Below are positions 51,950 to 59,914 of a DNA stretch of 64,000 nucleotides, piece by piece (position 1 is the first letter of the stretch; each line of letters opens with the position of its first letter). A model generated the notes under the pieces. The model saw nothing but the letters and a program-made list of their open reading frames with translations. It was not told the origin of the DNA and did no database searches. The position numbers were made by a program, and so were the translations under genes. The stretch lies in assembly GCF_001428255.1 (NCBI RefSeq), contig NZ_LMRW01000012.1, positions 454,715-518,714 of the forward strand, given 5' to 3'. Source of the DNA: Agromyces sp. Soil535. GTDB taxonomy: Bacteria; Actinomycetota; Actinomycetes; Actinomycetales; Microbacteriaceae.

Positions 51950-52552
51950 GTGCCCCACCATCTCTACCTCGTCCGCCACGGCGAGCAGCTCGACGCCGAG
52001 CACGGCATGCCCGACGGGCCCCTCTCCCCGCGCGGGCGCCGCCAGGCGGAGCTCCTCGGCGAGCGCCTCGGCGGCGTTCCGTTCGACAACGCGTGGCACT
52101 CGCCGTTGCAGCGCGCCGCCGAGACGGCTGCGATCATCGCGTCGAAGATGCCGGCGCTGAAGCCGGAGCCGTCGGCGCTGCTGTTCGACTGCATCCCGTC
52201 GGGCCCCGCACCCGAGACGCCGAAGGTCTACGACCCGTTCTTCGGATCCGTGACCGAGGCCGAGATCGAGGCGGGCAGCGCGCAGATGGCCGACGCCGCG
52301 TCCGAGTTCCTGCGATCGCACCGCGAGGACCGCCACGACCTGCTCATCACGCACAACTTCGTGATCGCGTGGCTCGTGCGGGAGGCCCTCGGCGCGCCCG
52401 AGTGGCGCTGGCTGTCGATCACCCAGGGCAACTGCGGGCTCACCGTGCTCACGCAGAAGTCCGGGCGCCCGTGGAGCCTGTTCGTGCACAACGACATGGC
52501 CCACCTGCCACCGGAGCTGCGCACGGGGTTGCCGGAGCAGTACGCACTCTGA
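51950..52552 (+). CDS. Histidine phosphatase (phosphoglycerate mutase-like) family protein
   Basis: 200 residues from GTG 51950, after AGGAAAG. The phosphohistidine motif is YLVRHGEQLDAEHGM; further catalytic residues are in SPLQRAAETAAIIA and LLITHNFVIAWLVREALG (second His). Substrate unknown. It is the next gene after the M16 peptidase, 38 bases downstream, and probably shares its transcript. Confidence 0.9.
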   Translation: MPHHLYLVRHGEQLDAEHGMPDGPLSPRGRRQAELLGERLGGVPFDNAWHSPLQRAAETAAIIASKMPALKPEPSALLFDCIPSGPAPETPKVYDPFFGSVTEAEIEAGSAQMADAASEFLRSHREDRHDLLITHNFVIAWLVREALGAPEWRWLSITQGNCGLTVLTQKSGRPWSLFVHNDMAHLPPELRTGLPEQYAL

Positions 52553-52574
52553 GGGCCGTGCCGCCGCGGCGGGC

Positions 52575-53051
52575 TCAGTCCACGCGCTTGCCGTACCAGT
52601 GCGTCGCGTTCGGGTTCGCGTTGTACGGCTCGATGCCGACGTAGCCGCTGGAGCGATAGAGGCCGCCGGCGGCCTCCAGGCTCGCGTTCGTGTCGAGCAC
52701 GAGCTCCTGGGCCCCGAATTCCACCGCGCGGTGCTCGAGCTCCTGGAGGAGCCGGCGACCGGCGCCCCGGCCGCGGGCGGCGGGGGCGAGCCAGAGGTGC
52801 TTCACCTCGAAACGCACCTCGTACGTGTCGGGTCGCCGCTGGATGCGGCGCACGCCGCCGCATCCGATCACCTCGCCGTGCTCCTCGACCACGAGGAACA
52901 CGCCCGCCGGGGGCGTGAACTGCTGGGCCGTCGGGTAGGTCGGACGGTACTCGCCCTGCTCGGCGGGGAAGCCCGCCGCACGCTCCGCGAAGTACGCCTG
53001 CAGCAGGGCCAGCGCTTCGGCGCTCGTGACGTCGACCTCTCGGAACCGCAT
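52575..53051 (-). CDS. GNAT-family N-acetyltransferase
   Basis: 158 residues: MRFREVDVTSAEALALLQAY, VFLVVEEHGEVIGCGGVRRI, the acetyl-CoA loop LWLAPAARGRGAGRRLLQEL and VLDTNASLEAAGGLYRSSGY near the end. The acceptor is unknown. TAGGCT lies six bases before the ATG, and the gene is divergent from dapB with only 67 bases between the two start codons. Confidence 0.9.
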   Translation of the reverse strand: MRFREVDVTSAEALALLQAYFAERAAGFPAEQGEYRPTYPTAQQFTPPAGVFLVVEEHGEVIGCGGVRRIQRRPDTYEVRFEVKHLWLAPAARGRGAGRRLLQELEHRAVEFGAQELVLDTNASLEAAGGLYRSSGYVGIEPYNANPNATHWYGKRVD

Positions 53052-53118
53052 TCCACCAGCCTATGCGGGCCGCATGAGCAGGCCGGTCGGCGTGCGTGCG
53101 CTTGCTAGGGTGAAGCAC

Positions 53119-53868
53119 GTGACGATACGGGTCGCCGTGGCCGGAGCCACGGGCAAGATGGGGCGTTTGGCGATCGGGCTCATCGAGGCATCCGACGACC
53201 TCGAACTGCACGCGGCGCTCGACTCGCGCTCGAGCCTCGACGAGATGCTCGGCGCCGACGTCGCCCTCGACGTCACGCACCCCGCGGCCAGCGCCGGCAT
53301 CGTGGAGTTCGCCACCGGAGCCGGCATCCCGATCGTCGTCGGCACGTCGGGTTGGTCGAGCGACCGCATCGCCGAGATCGCCCAGTTCGTGCGCGGCCAC
53401 GAGGACGCTGGCGCGGTGCTGTTCATCCCCAACTTCTCCATCGGCAGCGTGCTCGGCACCGCCTTCTCCGCGCTCGCGGCCCGCTTCTTCGACTCCATCG
53501 AGATCGTCGAGGCGCACCATTCGGGCAAGGTCGACTCGCCGTCCGGCACCGCGGTGCGCACCGCCGAGCTGATCGGCGATGCGCGCGCCGCGGTCGGGCC
53601 GGTGTCGGCGCCGCACGCCGACCAGCGTGCCCGCGGCCAGCTCGTCTCGGGCGTGCCCGTGCACAGCCTGCGCCTCTCGGGCATGCTCGCCGAGCAGCGG
53701 GTCGTCCTCGGGGGCGAGGGCGAGACGCTCACCATCGCGCACTCCACCGTGTCGTCGTCGGCCTATGTGCAGGGCATCCTGCTCGCGCTGCGACGCGCGC
53801 CTGCGGCATCCGGCGTCGTCGTCGGCCTCGACGCCCTGCTCGACCTGGGCCTCCCGGGCGCTTCATGA
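53119..53868 (+). CDS. dapB: 4-hydroxy-tetrahydrodipicolinate reductase
   Basis: 249 residues from GTG 53119 (TAGGGT seven bases upstream). The NAD(P)-binding start is VAVAGATGKMGRLAIGLIEA; the catalytic and substrate region is IEIVEAHHSGKVDSPSGTAV with the conserved His-His and Lys, and PNFSIGSVLG is also typical. It makes tetrahydrodipicolinate for lysine and diaminopimelate. dapA is only 5 kb downstream. Its stop overlaps the next start (ATGA). Confidence 0.96.
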   Translation: MTIRVAVAGATGKMGRLAIGLIEASDDLELHAALDSRSSLDEMLGADVALDVTHPAASAGIVEFATGAGIPIVVGTSGWSSDRIAEIAQFVRGHEDAGAVLFIPNFSIGSVLGTAFSALAARFFDSIEIVEAHHSGKVDSPSGTAVRTAELIGDARAAVGPVSAPHADQRARGQLVSGVPVHSLRLSGMLAEQRVVLGGEGETLTIAHSTVSSSAYVQGILLALRRAPAASGVVVGLDALLDLGLPGAS

Positions 53869-54305
53869 CCGCCAAGGCGGGCGCGATCCTCATGGCCGTG
53901 CTGCTCGCGCTCTACCTCGCGCTCGTGGGCTGGCGTGCGGTGCAGTTCGTCGCCACGGGGGAGCCGGCCGCGGTGGGCATCGGCGTCGCGCTCATCGTGT
54001 TGCCGACCATCGCCGCGTGGGCGCTGTGGCGCGAGATCGCGTTCGGCGTGCGCTCGCAGGCTCTCGTGCGCCGCCTCGAGGCCGAGGGCGGCATCGACCT
54101 CGGCATCCCGGTGAAGCCCAGCGGCCGCCCCGAGCGCGCGGCGGCGGATGCCGCGTTCCCGGCGTTTCGCGAGGCAGCAGAGGCCGAGCCCGACTCCTGG
54201 CGCGCGTGGCTGCGGCTCGGGCTCGCCTACGACGCGTCGGGCGACCGTCGCCGCGCGAGGGGAGCGGTGCGGCGGGCGATCACGCTCGAGCGCGCGGAGC
54301 ACTGA
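53865..54305 (+). CDS. Membrane protein with a TPR-like C-terminal segment
   Basis: 146 residues, coupled to dapB by a four-base overlap. There are two N-terminal helices (AILMAVLLALYLALVGWRAV and VGIGVALIVLPTIAAWALWR), then a cytoplasmic part ending with one TPR-like helix pair (PDSWRAWLRLGLAYDASGDR, RARGAVRRAITLER). Genes of this kind commonly follow dapB in Microbacteriaceae-type genomes. Function unknown. The last 26 bases overlap the end of the epimerase gene on the other strand. Confidence 0.8.
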   Translation: MTAKAGAILMAVLLALYLALVGWRAVQFVATGEPAAVGIGVALIVLPTIAAWALWREIAFGVRSQALVRRLEAEGGIDLGIPVKPSGRPERAAADAAFPAFREAAEAEPDSWRAWLRLGLAYDASGDRRRARGAVRRAITLERAEH

Positions 54306-55182
54306 GCATCGCGTCGAGTGCAGCCTCGACCGTGACGTGCTCGAACCGGAACCCGTCGTCGATCAGGCGCTGGGGCCGCACCTTCTGGCTCGAGAGGAGG
54401 AGCTCGTCGGCGGCACGGCCGAGCGCGAGTTCGAGCATCCGCTCTGGCACGGCGAACGTGTAGGGCCGATGCATCCGCTCGGCCATCGCCGTCATCACGC
54501 GGTCCGCGGTCGCGGGCGTCGGGCCGGCGAGATTCACGGGCCCCGAGAGCTTCGAGGTGAGCAGGTGCGCGATCGCCGACACCTCGTCGTGGACCGAGAT
54601 CCACGGCCAATGCTGCCCGCCGGTGCCGAGGCGGCTCGAGAGGCCGAAGCGGGTGAGGGTGCCCACGCGTTGCATGGCCCCGCCGTGCCCGACGACGATG
54701 CCGGTGCGGAACACGGCGGTGCGGGTGTCATCGGGCGCGAGGGCGGCCGCGGCCTCCCACCGCGCGACGACCTCGGCGAGGAATCCGGAGCCCGCGCTCG
54801 AGAACTCGGTGAGCAGCTCGCCGGGCCGGTCGCCGTAGAAGCCCACGGCCGACGCGCTCAGGAACACGGCCGGGGGGCGTCGCGCCTTGCGCATGGCGTC
54901 GGCGAGCGTGCGCGTCGCGGTCACGCGGGAGTCGTTGATCTCGCCGCGGTAGGTCTTCGTCCACGGCAGGCGCGCGAGCGGTGCTCCTGAGAGGTTCACG
55001 ACCGCGTCGACGCGGTCCATCACCGTGAAGTCGATGATGCCCGCCCCCGGCGACCAGGCGGCCTCATCGGGGCCCTGCGCACGACGACGCACCAGGCGCA
55101 CGACCTCGTGGCCGTCGGCGGTCAGTCGCTCGACGAGGGCGGTTCCGATGAAGCCGGACGCGCCGGCGACGAGCACGTGCAC
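54280..55182 (-). CDS. TIGR01777-type NAD-dependent epimerase (SDR)
   Basis: 300 residues, GTG start. HVLVAGASGFIGTALVERLT is the nucleotide loop, VVNLSGAPLARLPWTKTYRG and FLSASAVGFYGDRPGELLTE follow, with the C-terminal DUF1731 region (LELALGRAADELLLSSQKVR). This is the YfcH/SulA-like epimerase family of unknown substrate. Its start lies directly after the OsmC gene stop, so it is the last gene of the thioredoxin-DUF4395-OsmC-epimerase row. Confidence 0.9.
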   Translation of the reverse strand: MHVLVAGASGFIGTALVERLTADGHEVVRLVRRRAQGPDEAAWSPGAGIIDFTVMDRVDAVVNLSGAPLARLPWTKTYRGEINDSRVTATRTLADAMRKARRPPAVFLSASAVGFYGDRPGELLTEFSSAGSGFLAEVVARWEAAAALAPDDTRTAVFRTGIVVGHGGAMQRVGTLTRFGLSSRLGTGGQHWPWISVHDEVSAIAHLLTSKLSGPVNLAGPTPATADRVMTAMAERMHRPYTFAVPERMLELALGRAADELLLSSQKVRPQRLIDDGFRFEHVTVEAALDAMLSAPRARA

Positions 55183-55185
55183 GGT

Positions 55186-55608
55186 CTAGGCGAGCTCGGC
55201 TTCGATCGTGATCGGGATGGAGAGCGCCCCCGAGATCGGGCAGTTCACCTTCGCGTCCTCGGCGATCGCCTCGAACCGCTCCTCGGTGATGCCGGGCACG
55301 CGGGCACTGACGAGCAGGTGGCTGCCGAGCACGCCCTTGCCCGCCTCGAACGTGACGGCGGCGGTGGTCTGGATGCTCTCGGGCGGGGTCCCTGCCTGTG
55401 TGAGCGCGTGTGAGAGCGCCATCGAGAAGCACAACGAATGCGCGGCGGCGAGGAGCTCCTCGGGGTTCGTCGTGTTCGCGACGCCCTCGGCACGTGCTTT
55501 CCAGTTCACTTGGAACGTCGCGAGCCCCGACGAATCGAGTGCGACGTTGCCGGAACCTTCGATGAGCGTGCCGGTCCAGACGGTCGTCGCTTCACTCGTG
55601 ACTGCCAT
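55186..55608 (-). CDS. OsmC-family peroxiredoxin
   Basis: 140 residues from ATG 55608 (GAGG five bases upstream). The OsmC pattern is complete: TTNPEELLAAAHSLCFSMAL with the peroxidatic Cys and DAKVNCPISGALSIPITIEA with the resolving Cys. This is the OsmC subgroup that reduces organic hydroperoxides using lipoyl or other thiol donors. Next to a thioredoxin-like gene, which may supply electrons. Confidence 0.92.
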   Translation of the reverse strand: MAVTSEATTVWTGTLIEGSGNVALDSSGLATFQVNWKARAEGVANTTNPEELLAAAHSLCFSMALSHALTQAGTPPESIQTTAAVTFEAGKGVLGSHLLVSARVPGITEERFEAIAEDAKVNCPISGALSIPITIEAELA

Positions 55609-55663
55609 GGGATCCTCTTCCTCGCGCCGGGATCCCAGCCTAGCTCGGTGGATGCCGCAGGCG

Positions 55664-56122
55664 TCAGGTCCTGGGGATGACGCGCGCCCGCACGAGGAGC
55701 AGGTACAGCTGGCAGCCGAGGCAGTACCCGAACGCGGCGTTGAGGAAGGCTGCGACGAACGCGAGGGAGGCCGCGATCGGCACCGCGGCGGTGAGGCCGG
55801 CGGCACCGAGGATGACGCCGATGATCGTGACGGCGAAGCCGACGCCCTGGGCGAACGTCGGCGGGCGCGGGTCCTCCAGCTCGTCGGGCGGAGCGAGACG
55901 AGGTCGCACGAGGCGCTGGAAGACGAGGCCGAACGGATTGCGGCGCACGCCGGCGAAGGCGCTCCACGCGAAGACCGCGCTCACGATGGCCAGGAGGATC
56001 CAGGCGGCGATGTCCGCCCCGCCGAAGCCGAGCACGGCGACGACGAGCAGCAGGACGGCGGTGATCGCCGCGGTGAAGCGCGGGCCGCGCGGATCGATGC
56101 CGGCGGGCTCAGGACGTGACAC
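55664..56122 (-). CDS. DUF4395 membrane protein
   Basis: 152 residues from GTG 56122 (GGAGG upstream). Four hydrophobic segments (FTAAITAVLLLVVAVLGFGG, WILLAIVSAVFAWSAFAGVR, GVGFAVTIIGVILGAAGLTA, IAASLAFVAAFLNAAFGYCL) and the hallmark FGYCLGCQLYLLL, whose two cysteines face the membrane. DUF4395 genes are regularly paired with thioredoxin-like genes. Here it overlaps one by 14 bases, suggesting that it passes reducing power across the membrane or stores sulfur. Confidence 0.9.
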   Translation of the reverse strand: MSRPEPAGIDPRGPRFTAAITAVLLLVVAVLGFGGADIAAWILLAIVSAVFAWSAFAGVRRNPFGLVFQRLVRPRLAPPDELEDPRPPTFAQGVGFAVTIIGVILGAAGLTAAVPIAASLAFVAAFLNAAFGYCLGCQLYLLLVRARVIPRT

Positions 56123-56549
56123 GGGACCTCCCGGTGAGTGTGTCGAGGCGGTGACGCACGTCGTGTGCGCGGGGCACTCCTCCGATGCGCGCCGTGGCGG
56201 CGCCGCGGGCGTCGAGGATCAGCGTGGTCGGCGTCTGGAGCACGTGGAAGCGGTCGGCGAGGTCGGGGCGATGCGTGAGGTCGACCTCGACGTGCCGGAC
56301 GCCCGTGTAGTCGCCCGCGATGGACACGAGCTGCCTGGCGGTCGCAGGGCAGCGGCTGCAGTAGGCGGTGGAGAACTGCACGAGCGTGGCGGACGCGCCG
56401 AGCGCGTCGGCGCCGAGGCCGAGGTCGGACGTGACCGTCTCGTCGCGCGCCGCGCGTGCGCGTCCGGTTCGGGACCGCCAGGCGAGGCCGATCGCCGTGG
56501 CGCCCACGGGCAGCGCGACGCCCGCGATGAGCGCCGGGAGCCAGTCCAT
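56109..56549 (-). CDS. Membrane-anchored thioredoxin-like protein
   Basis: 146 residues. One N-terminal helix (LPALIAGVALPVGATAIGLA) precedes a thioredoxin fold with the unusual redox motif STAYCSRCPATARQL (CSRC rather than CGPC), then HVEVDLTHRPDLADRFHVLQ and the cis-Pro TPTTLILD. The orientation of the fold is not certain. TAGCAT six bases before the ATG indicates a leaderless start. First gene of the redox row ending in the epimerase. Confidence 0.9.
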   Translation of the reverse strand: MDWLPALIAGVALPVGATAIGLAWRSRTGRARAARDETVTSDLGLGADALGASATLVQFSTAYCSRCPATARQLVSIAGDYTGVRHVEVDLTHRPDLADRFHVLQTPTTLILDARGAATARIGGVPRAHDVRHRLDTLTGRSRVTS

Positions 56550-56664
56550 GCCGCGATGCTACGTCGGCGCGCCGCCCGCCGGCCCCGTGTGACGGAGGAT
56601 GACGCGGGGCGGCTCGCCAGCGGCATCCGCCCGCTCGTCGCCGGTCGGGGTTAGCATCGACGCG

Positions 56665-57474
56665 ATGGCCGAGACGATTCCCACGCCCTACGAAGACCTC
56701 CTGCGCGACGTGCTCGAGCACGGTACGCACAAGACCGATCGCACGGGCACCGGCACGCGCAGCGTGTTCGGCCGGCAGCTGCGGTTCGACCTCTCGCAGG
56801 GTTTCCCGCTCGTCACGACGAAGCGCGTGCACTTCAAGTCGATCGCCTACGAGCTGCTCTGGTTCCTCCGGGGCGAGTCGAACGTCGGGTGGCTGCGGGA
56901 GCACGGCGTCACCATCTGGGATGAGTGGGCGGATGCCTCGGGCGAGCTCGGCCCCGTCTACGGCGTGCAGTGGCGGTCGTGGCCGACGCCCTCCGGCGCG
57001 ACCATCGACCAGATCACGCAGGTCATCGATCAGATCCGCACGAACCCCGACTCGCGCCGCCTCATCGTCACGGCGTGGAACCCGGCCGACATCCCCGACA
57101 TGGCGCTCGCGCCGTGCCACGCGCTCTTCCAGTTCTACGTCGCCGACGGACGCCTGTCGTGCCAGCTCTACCAGCGCAGCGCCGACCTCTTCCTCGGCGT
57201 GCCGTTCAATATCGCCTCCTATGCGCTGCTCACCCACATGGTCGCCCAGCAGGCCGGCCTCGAGGTCGGCGACTTCGTGTGGACGGGCGGCGACTGCCAC
57301 ATCTACGACAACCATGTCGAGCAGGTCACCGAGCAGCTCACCCGTGCGCCCTTCCCTGCGCCGAAGCTGCGGATCGCGCGGAAGCCCGATTCGATCTTCG
57401 ACTACGAGTACGACGACTTCGTCGTGGAGGGCTACCAGCACCACCCCGCCATCCGCGCGGCCGTCGCCGTATGA
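56665..57474 (+). CDS. thyA: Thymidylate synthase (ThyA)
   Basis: 269 residues. The active-site Cys lies in [14 protein letters not shown]; dUMP and folate contacts are [60 protein letters not shown] and [12 protein letters not shown]. It methylates dUMP, producing dihydrofolate that the next gene recycles. TAGCAT is seven bases before the ATG. The stop overlaps the folA start. Confidence 0.98.
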   Translation: MAETIPTPYEDLLRDVLEHGTHKTDRTGTGTRSVFGRQLRFDLSQGFPLVTTKRVHFKSIAYELLWFLRGESNVGWLREHGVTIWDEWADASGELGPVYGVQWRSWPTPSGATIDQITQVIDQIRTNPDSRRLIVTAWNPADIPDMALAPCHALFQFYVADGRLSCQLYQRSADLFLGVPFNIASYALLTHMVAQQAGLEVGDFVWTGGDCHIYDNHVEQVTEQLTRAPFPAPKLRIARKPDSIFDYEYDDFVVEGYQHHPAIRAAVAV

Positions 57475-57998
57475 GCCGAGCGGATGCCGCGACGCCCGCG
57501 ATCGGCCTGATCTGGGCCGAGGCCGAGGGCGGTGTGATCGGGCGCGCCGGCGCCATGCCGTGGCACGTCCCTGAAGACTTCGCCCATTTCAGGGCGGTCA
57601 CCCTCGGCGCGCCGGTCGTCATGGGCCGCAAGACCTGGGATTCGCTGTCGCCTCGGTTCCGCCCCCTGCCGGGCCGGCGCAACATCGTCGTCACGCGCCA
57701 GCGCGACTGGTCGGCCGACGGCGCCGAGGTCGCGAGCTCGGTCGACGGCGCGCTCGCCCTCGCCGCTGGTCGAGCCTCAGAGCGGGTCTGGGTCATCGGG
57801 GGCGCCCAGCTCTACGCGGAGACGATCGGGCGTGCCGATCGCCTCGAGGTCACCGAGCTCGATCTCGCGGTCGACGGCGACACCTTCGCGCCGACGCCGG
57901 GCGGTGAATGGCACATGACGGCTGTCGACCCGGGGTCGGGCTGGCACACCTCGAGCAGCGGCATCCGCTACCGCTTCCTCACCTATTCCCGAGCCTGA
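57471..57998 (+). CDS. folA: Dihydrofolate reductase
   Basis: 175 residues; ATG overlaps the thyA stop (ATGA). The DHFR motifs are all present: [40 protein letters not shown] with the substrate-binding Asp after [22 protein letters not shown], and [20 protein letters not shown]. It regenerates tetrahydrofolate used up by ThyA. About 12 residues longer at the N-terminus than E. coli FolA. Confidence 0.96.
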   Translation: MSRADAATPAIGLIWAEAEGGVIGRAGAMPWHVPEDFAHFRAVTLGAPVVMGRKTWDSLSPRFRPLPGRRNIVVTRQRDWSADGAEVASSVDGALALAAGRASERVWVIGGAQLYAETIGRADRLEVTELDLAVDGDTFAPTPGGEWHMTAVDPGSGWHTSSSGIRYRFLTYSRA

Positions 57999-58077
57999 CT
58001 CTGATCGGTGACCAGCACGGACGGTGCGGCCGCGGACACCTGAGTGCGGGCGTGGGGGCGCAACGTTCGGGCCGTGT

Positions 58078-58312
58078 GACTCCTGAGAACGAGGACACGT
58101 CCCGCGTGTCGAATGCCCGTCCTCGTTATCTGGAGGCATGGACAACCGAGCCACCCCAGGTCGTCCCTGTTTTCAGGAGTCGTTCGGGTTGTCTTCAGGA
58201 GTCGTCCTTGTTTTCAGGAAGCTGGGGGACAACACGTATTCACGCGGCGGGAGAACCACACCAGCCCCAGATCGTCCTTGCCATCAGGAGTCCGGCGAGA
58301 TTTCAGAGACCC
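58078..58312. repeat. Cluster of 19-bp repeats (GTCCTTGTTTTCAGGAGTC type)
   Basis: The 432-base gap between folA and the next frame holds no convincing gene. Instead there are copies of one element: inverted at 58078-58096, direct at 58119-58137, 58163-58181, 58185-58203 (degenerate left half), 58204-58222 and 58274-58292, and a decayed one near 58294-58312. The best copies read GTCCTTGTTTTCAGGAAGC or GTCCCTGTTTTCAGGAGTC. Each can fold weakly through TCCT/AGGA. Spacing is irregular, so this is not a CRISPR array. Confidence 0.8.
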
Positions 58313-58430
58313 GGGAATGCGCCGTCGACCCCGTCGCGGGCTCTCCTCCACAGGGGGCGCGCGACACCGGATCCGGCCGCGACCGTTCGCACGCGGAGCC
58401 TGCGGGCGACGCCTCGGTCAAGCTCGGCTG

Positions 58431-58865
58431 ATGAGATACGAACGGGAGACGGCCGCCCTCGGAGGGATCGCGAGAAGATCCGATCTGCGCCGAATGGGGC
58501 TCGACGACCAAACCGTTCGCATCTTCGTCGCCCACGGTGGGCTGCTTCGAGTGCGTCAGGCCTGGTATGCGCTGCCCGACACGCACGTGGACGCCGTGCG
58601 GGCGTGCGAGATCGGAGGGCGCCTCACCTGTGCGAGCGCTCTTCGCTTCCACGGCGAACTGGTCGCGGACGACGGCGTTCTGCACATCGAGATGCCCGCG
58701 AACGCGGTGTCGCGTGAGCCCGAGTGCGGGTGGGGGAGCGTAAGGCTTCATTGGCCGCGGCACCCGTCCACGGGGAATCGGGCCGTCGTCGACGCGGAGG
58801 CCGCGTGGCGTCAGTGGGAGCGGTGCGTGCTTGCGGGGCACCGCGGCATCCGCTCGACCCGATAG
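58431..58865 (+). pseudogene. Truncated AbiEi/DUF559-like gene
   Basis: 144 codons. The N-terminus has the winged-helix region of AbiEi-type proteins often fused to a DUF559 nuclease-like domain in actinobacteria: ETAALGGIARRSDLRRMGLD, TVRIFVAHGGLLRVRQAWYA, GRLTCASALRFHGELV. Full relatives are about 300 residues; this one stops in RQWERCVLAGHRGIRSTR before the C-terminal domain. The stop codon TAG is also the start of the TAGCCT box of dapA, so the gene was probably cut by a deletion or rearrangement there. No ribosome site is evident. Confidence 0.6.
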
Positions 58866-58875
58866 CCTTGAGCAC

Positions 58876-59850
58876 GTGGCTCAGGACAACCCCTTCGGAC
58901 AGGTGCTCGTCGCGCTCGTCACGCCGATGACGGCGGACGGCGAGGTCGATTGGCCGGGGGTCGAGAAGCACATCGACGACGTGATCTCCGCGGGTGCCGA
59001 CGGCATCGTCGTTACGGGCACCACCGGCGAGACGTCGACGCTGACCGACTCCGAGAAGATCCGCCTCGTCGAGGTCGGCAGGGATGTCGCCGCGGGCCGC
59101 GCGAAGATCATCACGGGCGGTGGCTCGAACGAGACCGCGCACGCCATCGAGCTCTACAAGCACTCCGAGCAGGCCGGCGCCGACGGCATCATGATCGTCA
59201 CGCCGTACTACAACAAGCCCACGCAGGCGGGCATCCTCACGCACTTCCGCATGGTGGCCGACGCCACCGACCTGCCGGTGATCCTCTACGACATCCCCGG
59301 CCGCACGGGCGTGCCCATCAAGTACGAGACGATCATCCGGCTCGCGAAGCACCCCAACATCCTCGCCATCAAGGACGCCAAGGGCGACTTCTCCGAGGTG
59401 AGCCGGGTGCTCAACCAGACCGACCTCATGTACTTCTCGGGCGACGACGCGAACGTGCTGCCGCACCTCTCGATCGGCGCGACGGGGCTCATCGGCGTGA
59501 CCTCGAACATCGCTCCGGCGCCGTACCGCACGATCGTCGACGCCGTGAACCGCGGCGACCTCGCCACGGCCACCGCCGCCCACCGGCAGCTCGAGCCGCT
59601 CGTGCGCGCCGTCGGCACGCACGTGCCAGGCACCGTCGCAGTGAAGTACATCCTGCACGGCCTCGGGCGCATCTCGAGCCCGCGCGTGCGTCTGCCGCTC
59701 GTCGGCCCCGAGGAGTGGGAGGCCGCCCTCATCGAGGACGAGATCGACCTCGTCCAGGGCATCCCCGGCGTCGACTTCCACAACTTCCGCCCCGATCGCA
59801 ACGCCGCCGCCGGCGGCGCCCTGCCGAAGATCGCCGGCACCACCCGCTGA
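58876..59850 (+). CDS. dapA: 4-hydroxy-tetrahydrodipicolinate synthase
   Basis: 324 residues from GTG 58876, TAGCCT being seven bases upstream. TIM-barrel lyase with GTTGETSTLTDSEKIRLVEV, TPYYNKPTQAGILTHFRMVA, VILYDIPGRTGVPIKYETII (catalytic Tyr) and LAIKDAKGDFSEVSRVL with the Schiff-base Lys. It condenses pyruvate with aspartate semialdehyde in lysine/diaminopimelate synthesis. Followed 64 bases later by rnj, the usual order in Microbacteriaceae and relatives. Confidence 0.97.
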   Translation: MAQDNPFGQVLVALVTPMTADGEVDWPGVEKHIDDVISAGADGIVVTGTTGETSTLTDSEKIRLVEVGRDVAAGRAKIITGGGSNETAHAIELYKHSEQAGADGIMIVTPYYNKPTQAGILTHFRMVADATDLPVILYDIPGRTGVPIKYETIIRLAKHPNILAIKDAKGDFSEVSRVLNQTDLMYFSGDDANVLPHLSIGATGLIGVTSNIAPAPYRTIVDAVNRGDLATATAAHRQLEPLVRAVGTHVPGTVAVKYILHGLGRISSPRVRLPLVGPEEWEAALIEDEIDLVQGIPGVDFHNFRPDRNAAAGGALPKIAGTTR

Positions 59851-59914
59851 ACGCCGGCCGAGGCATCCGCCGGAACGGCCGCATGAACTGAACACCGCAA
59901 CGTAAGGAGGGCCC

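Noticed and set aside
58078..58312. CRISPR array
   Set aside because: Repeat spacing is irregular, one copy is inverted, copies vary, and no cas genes are near.
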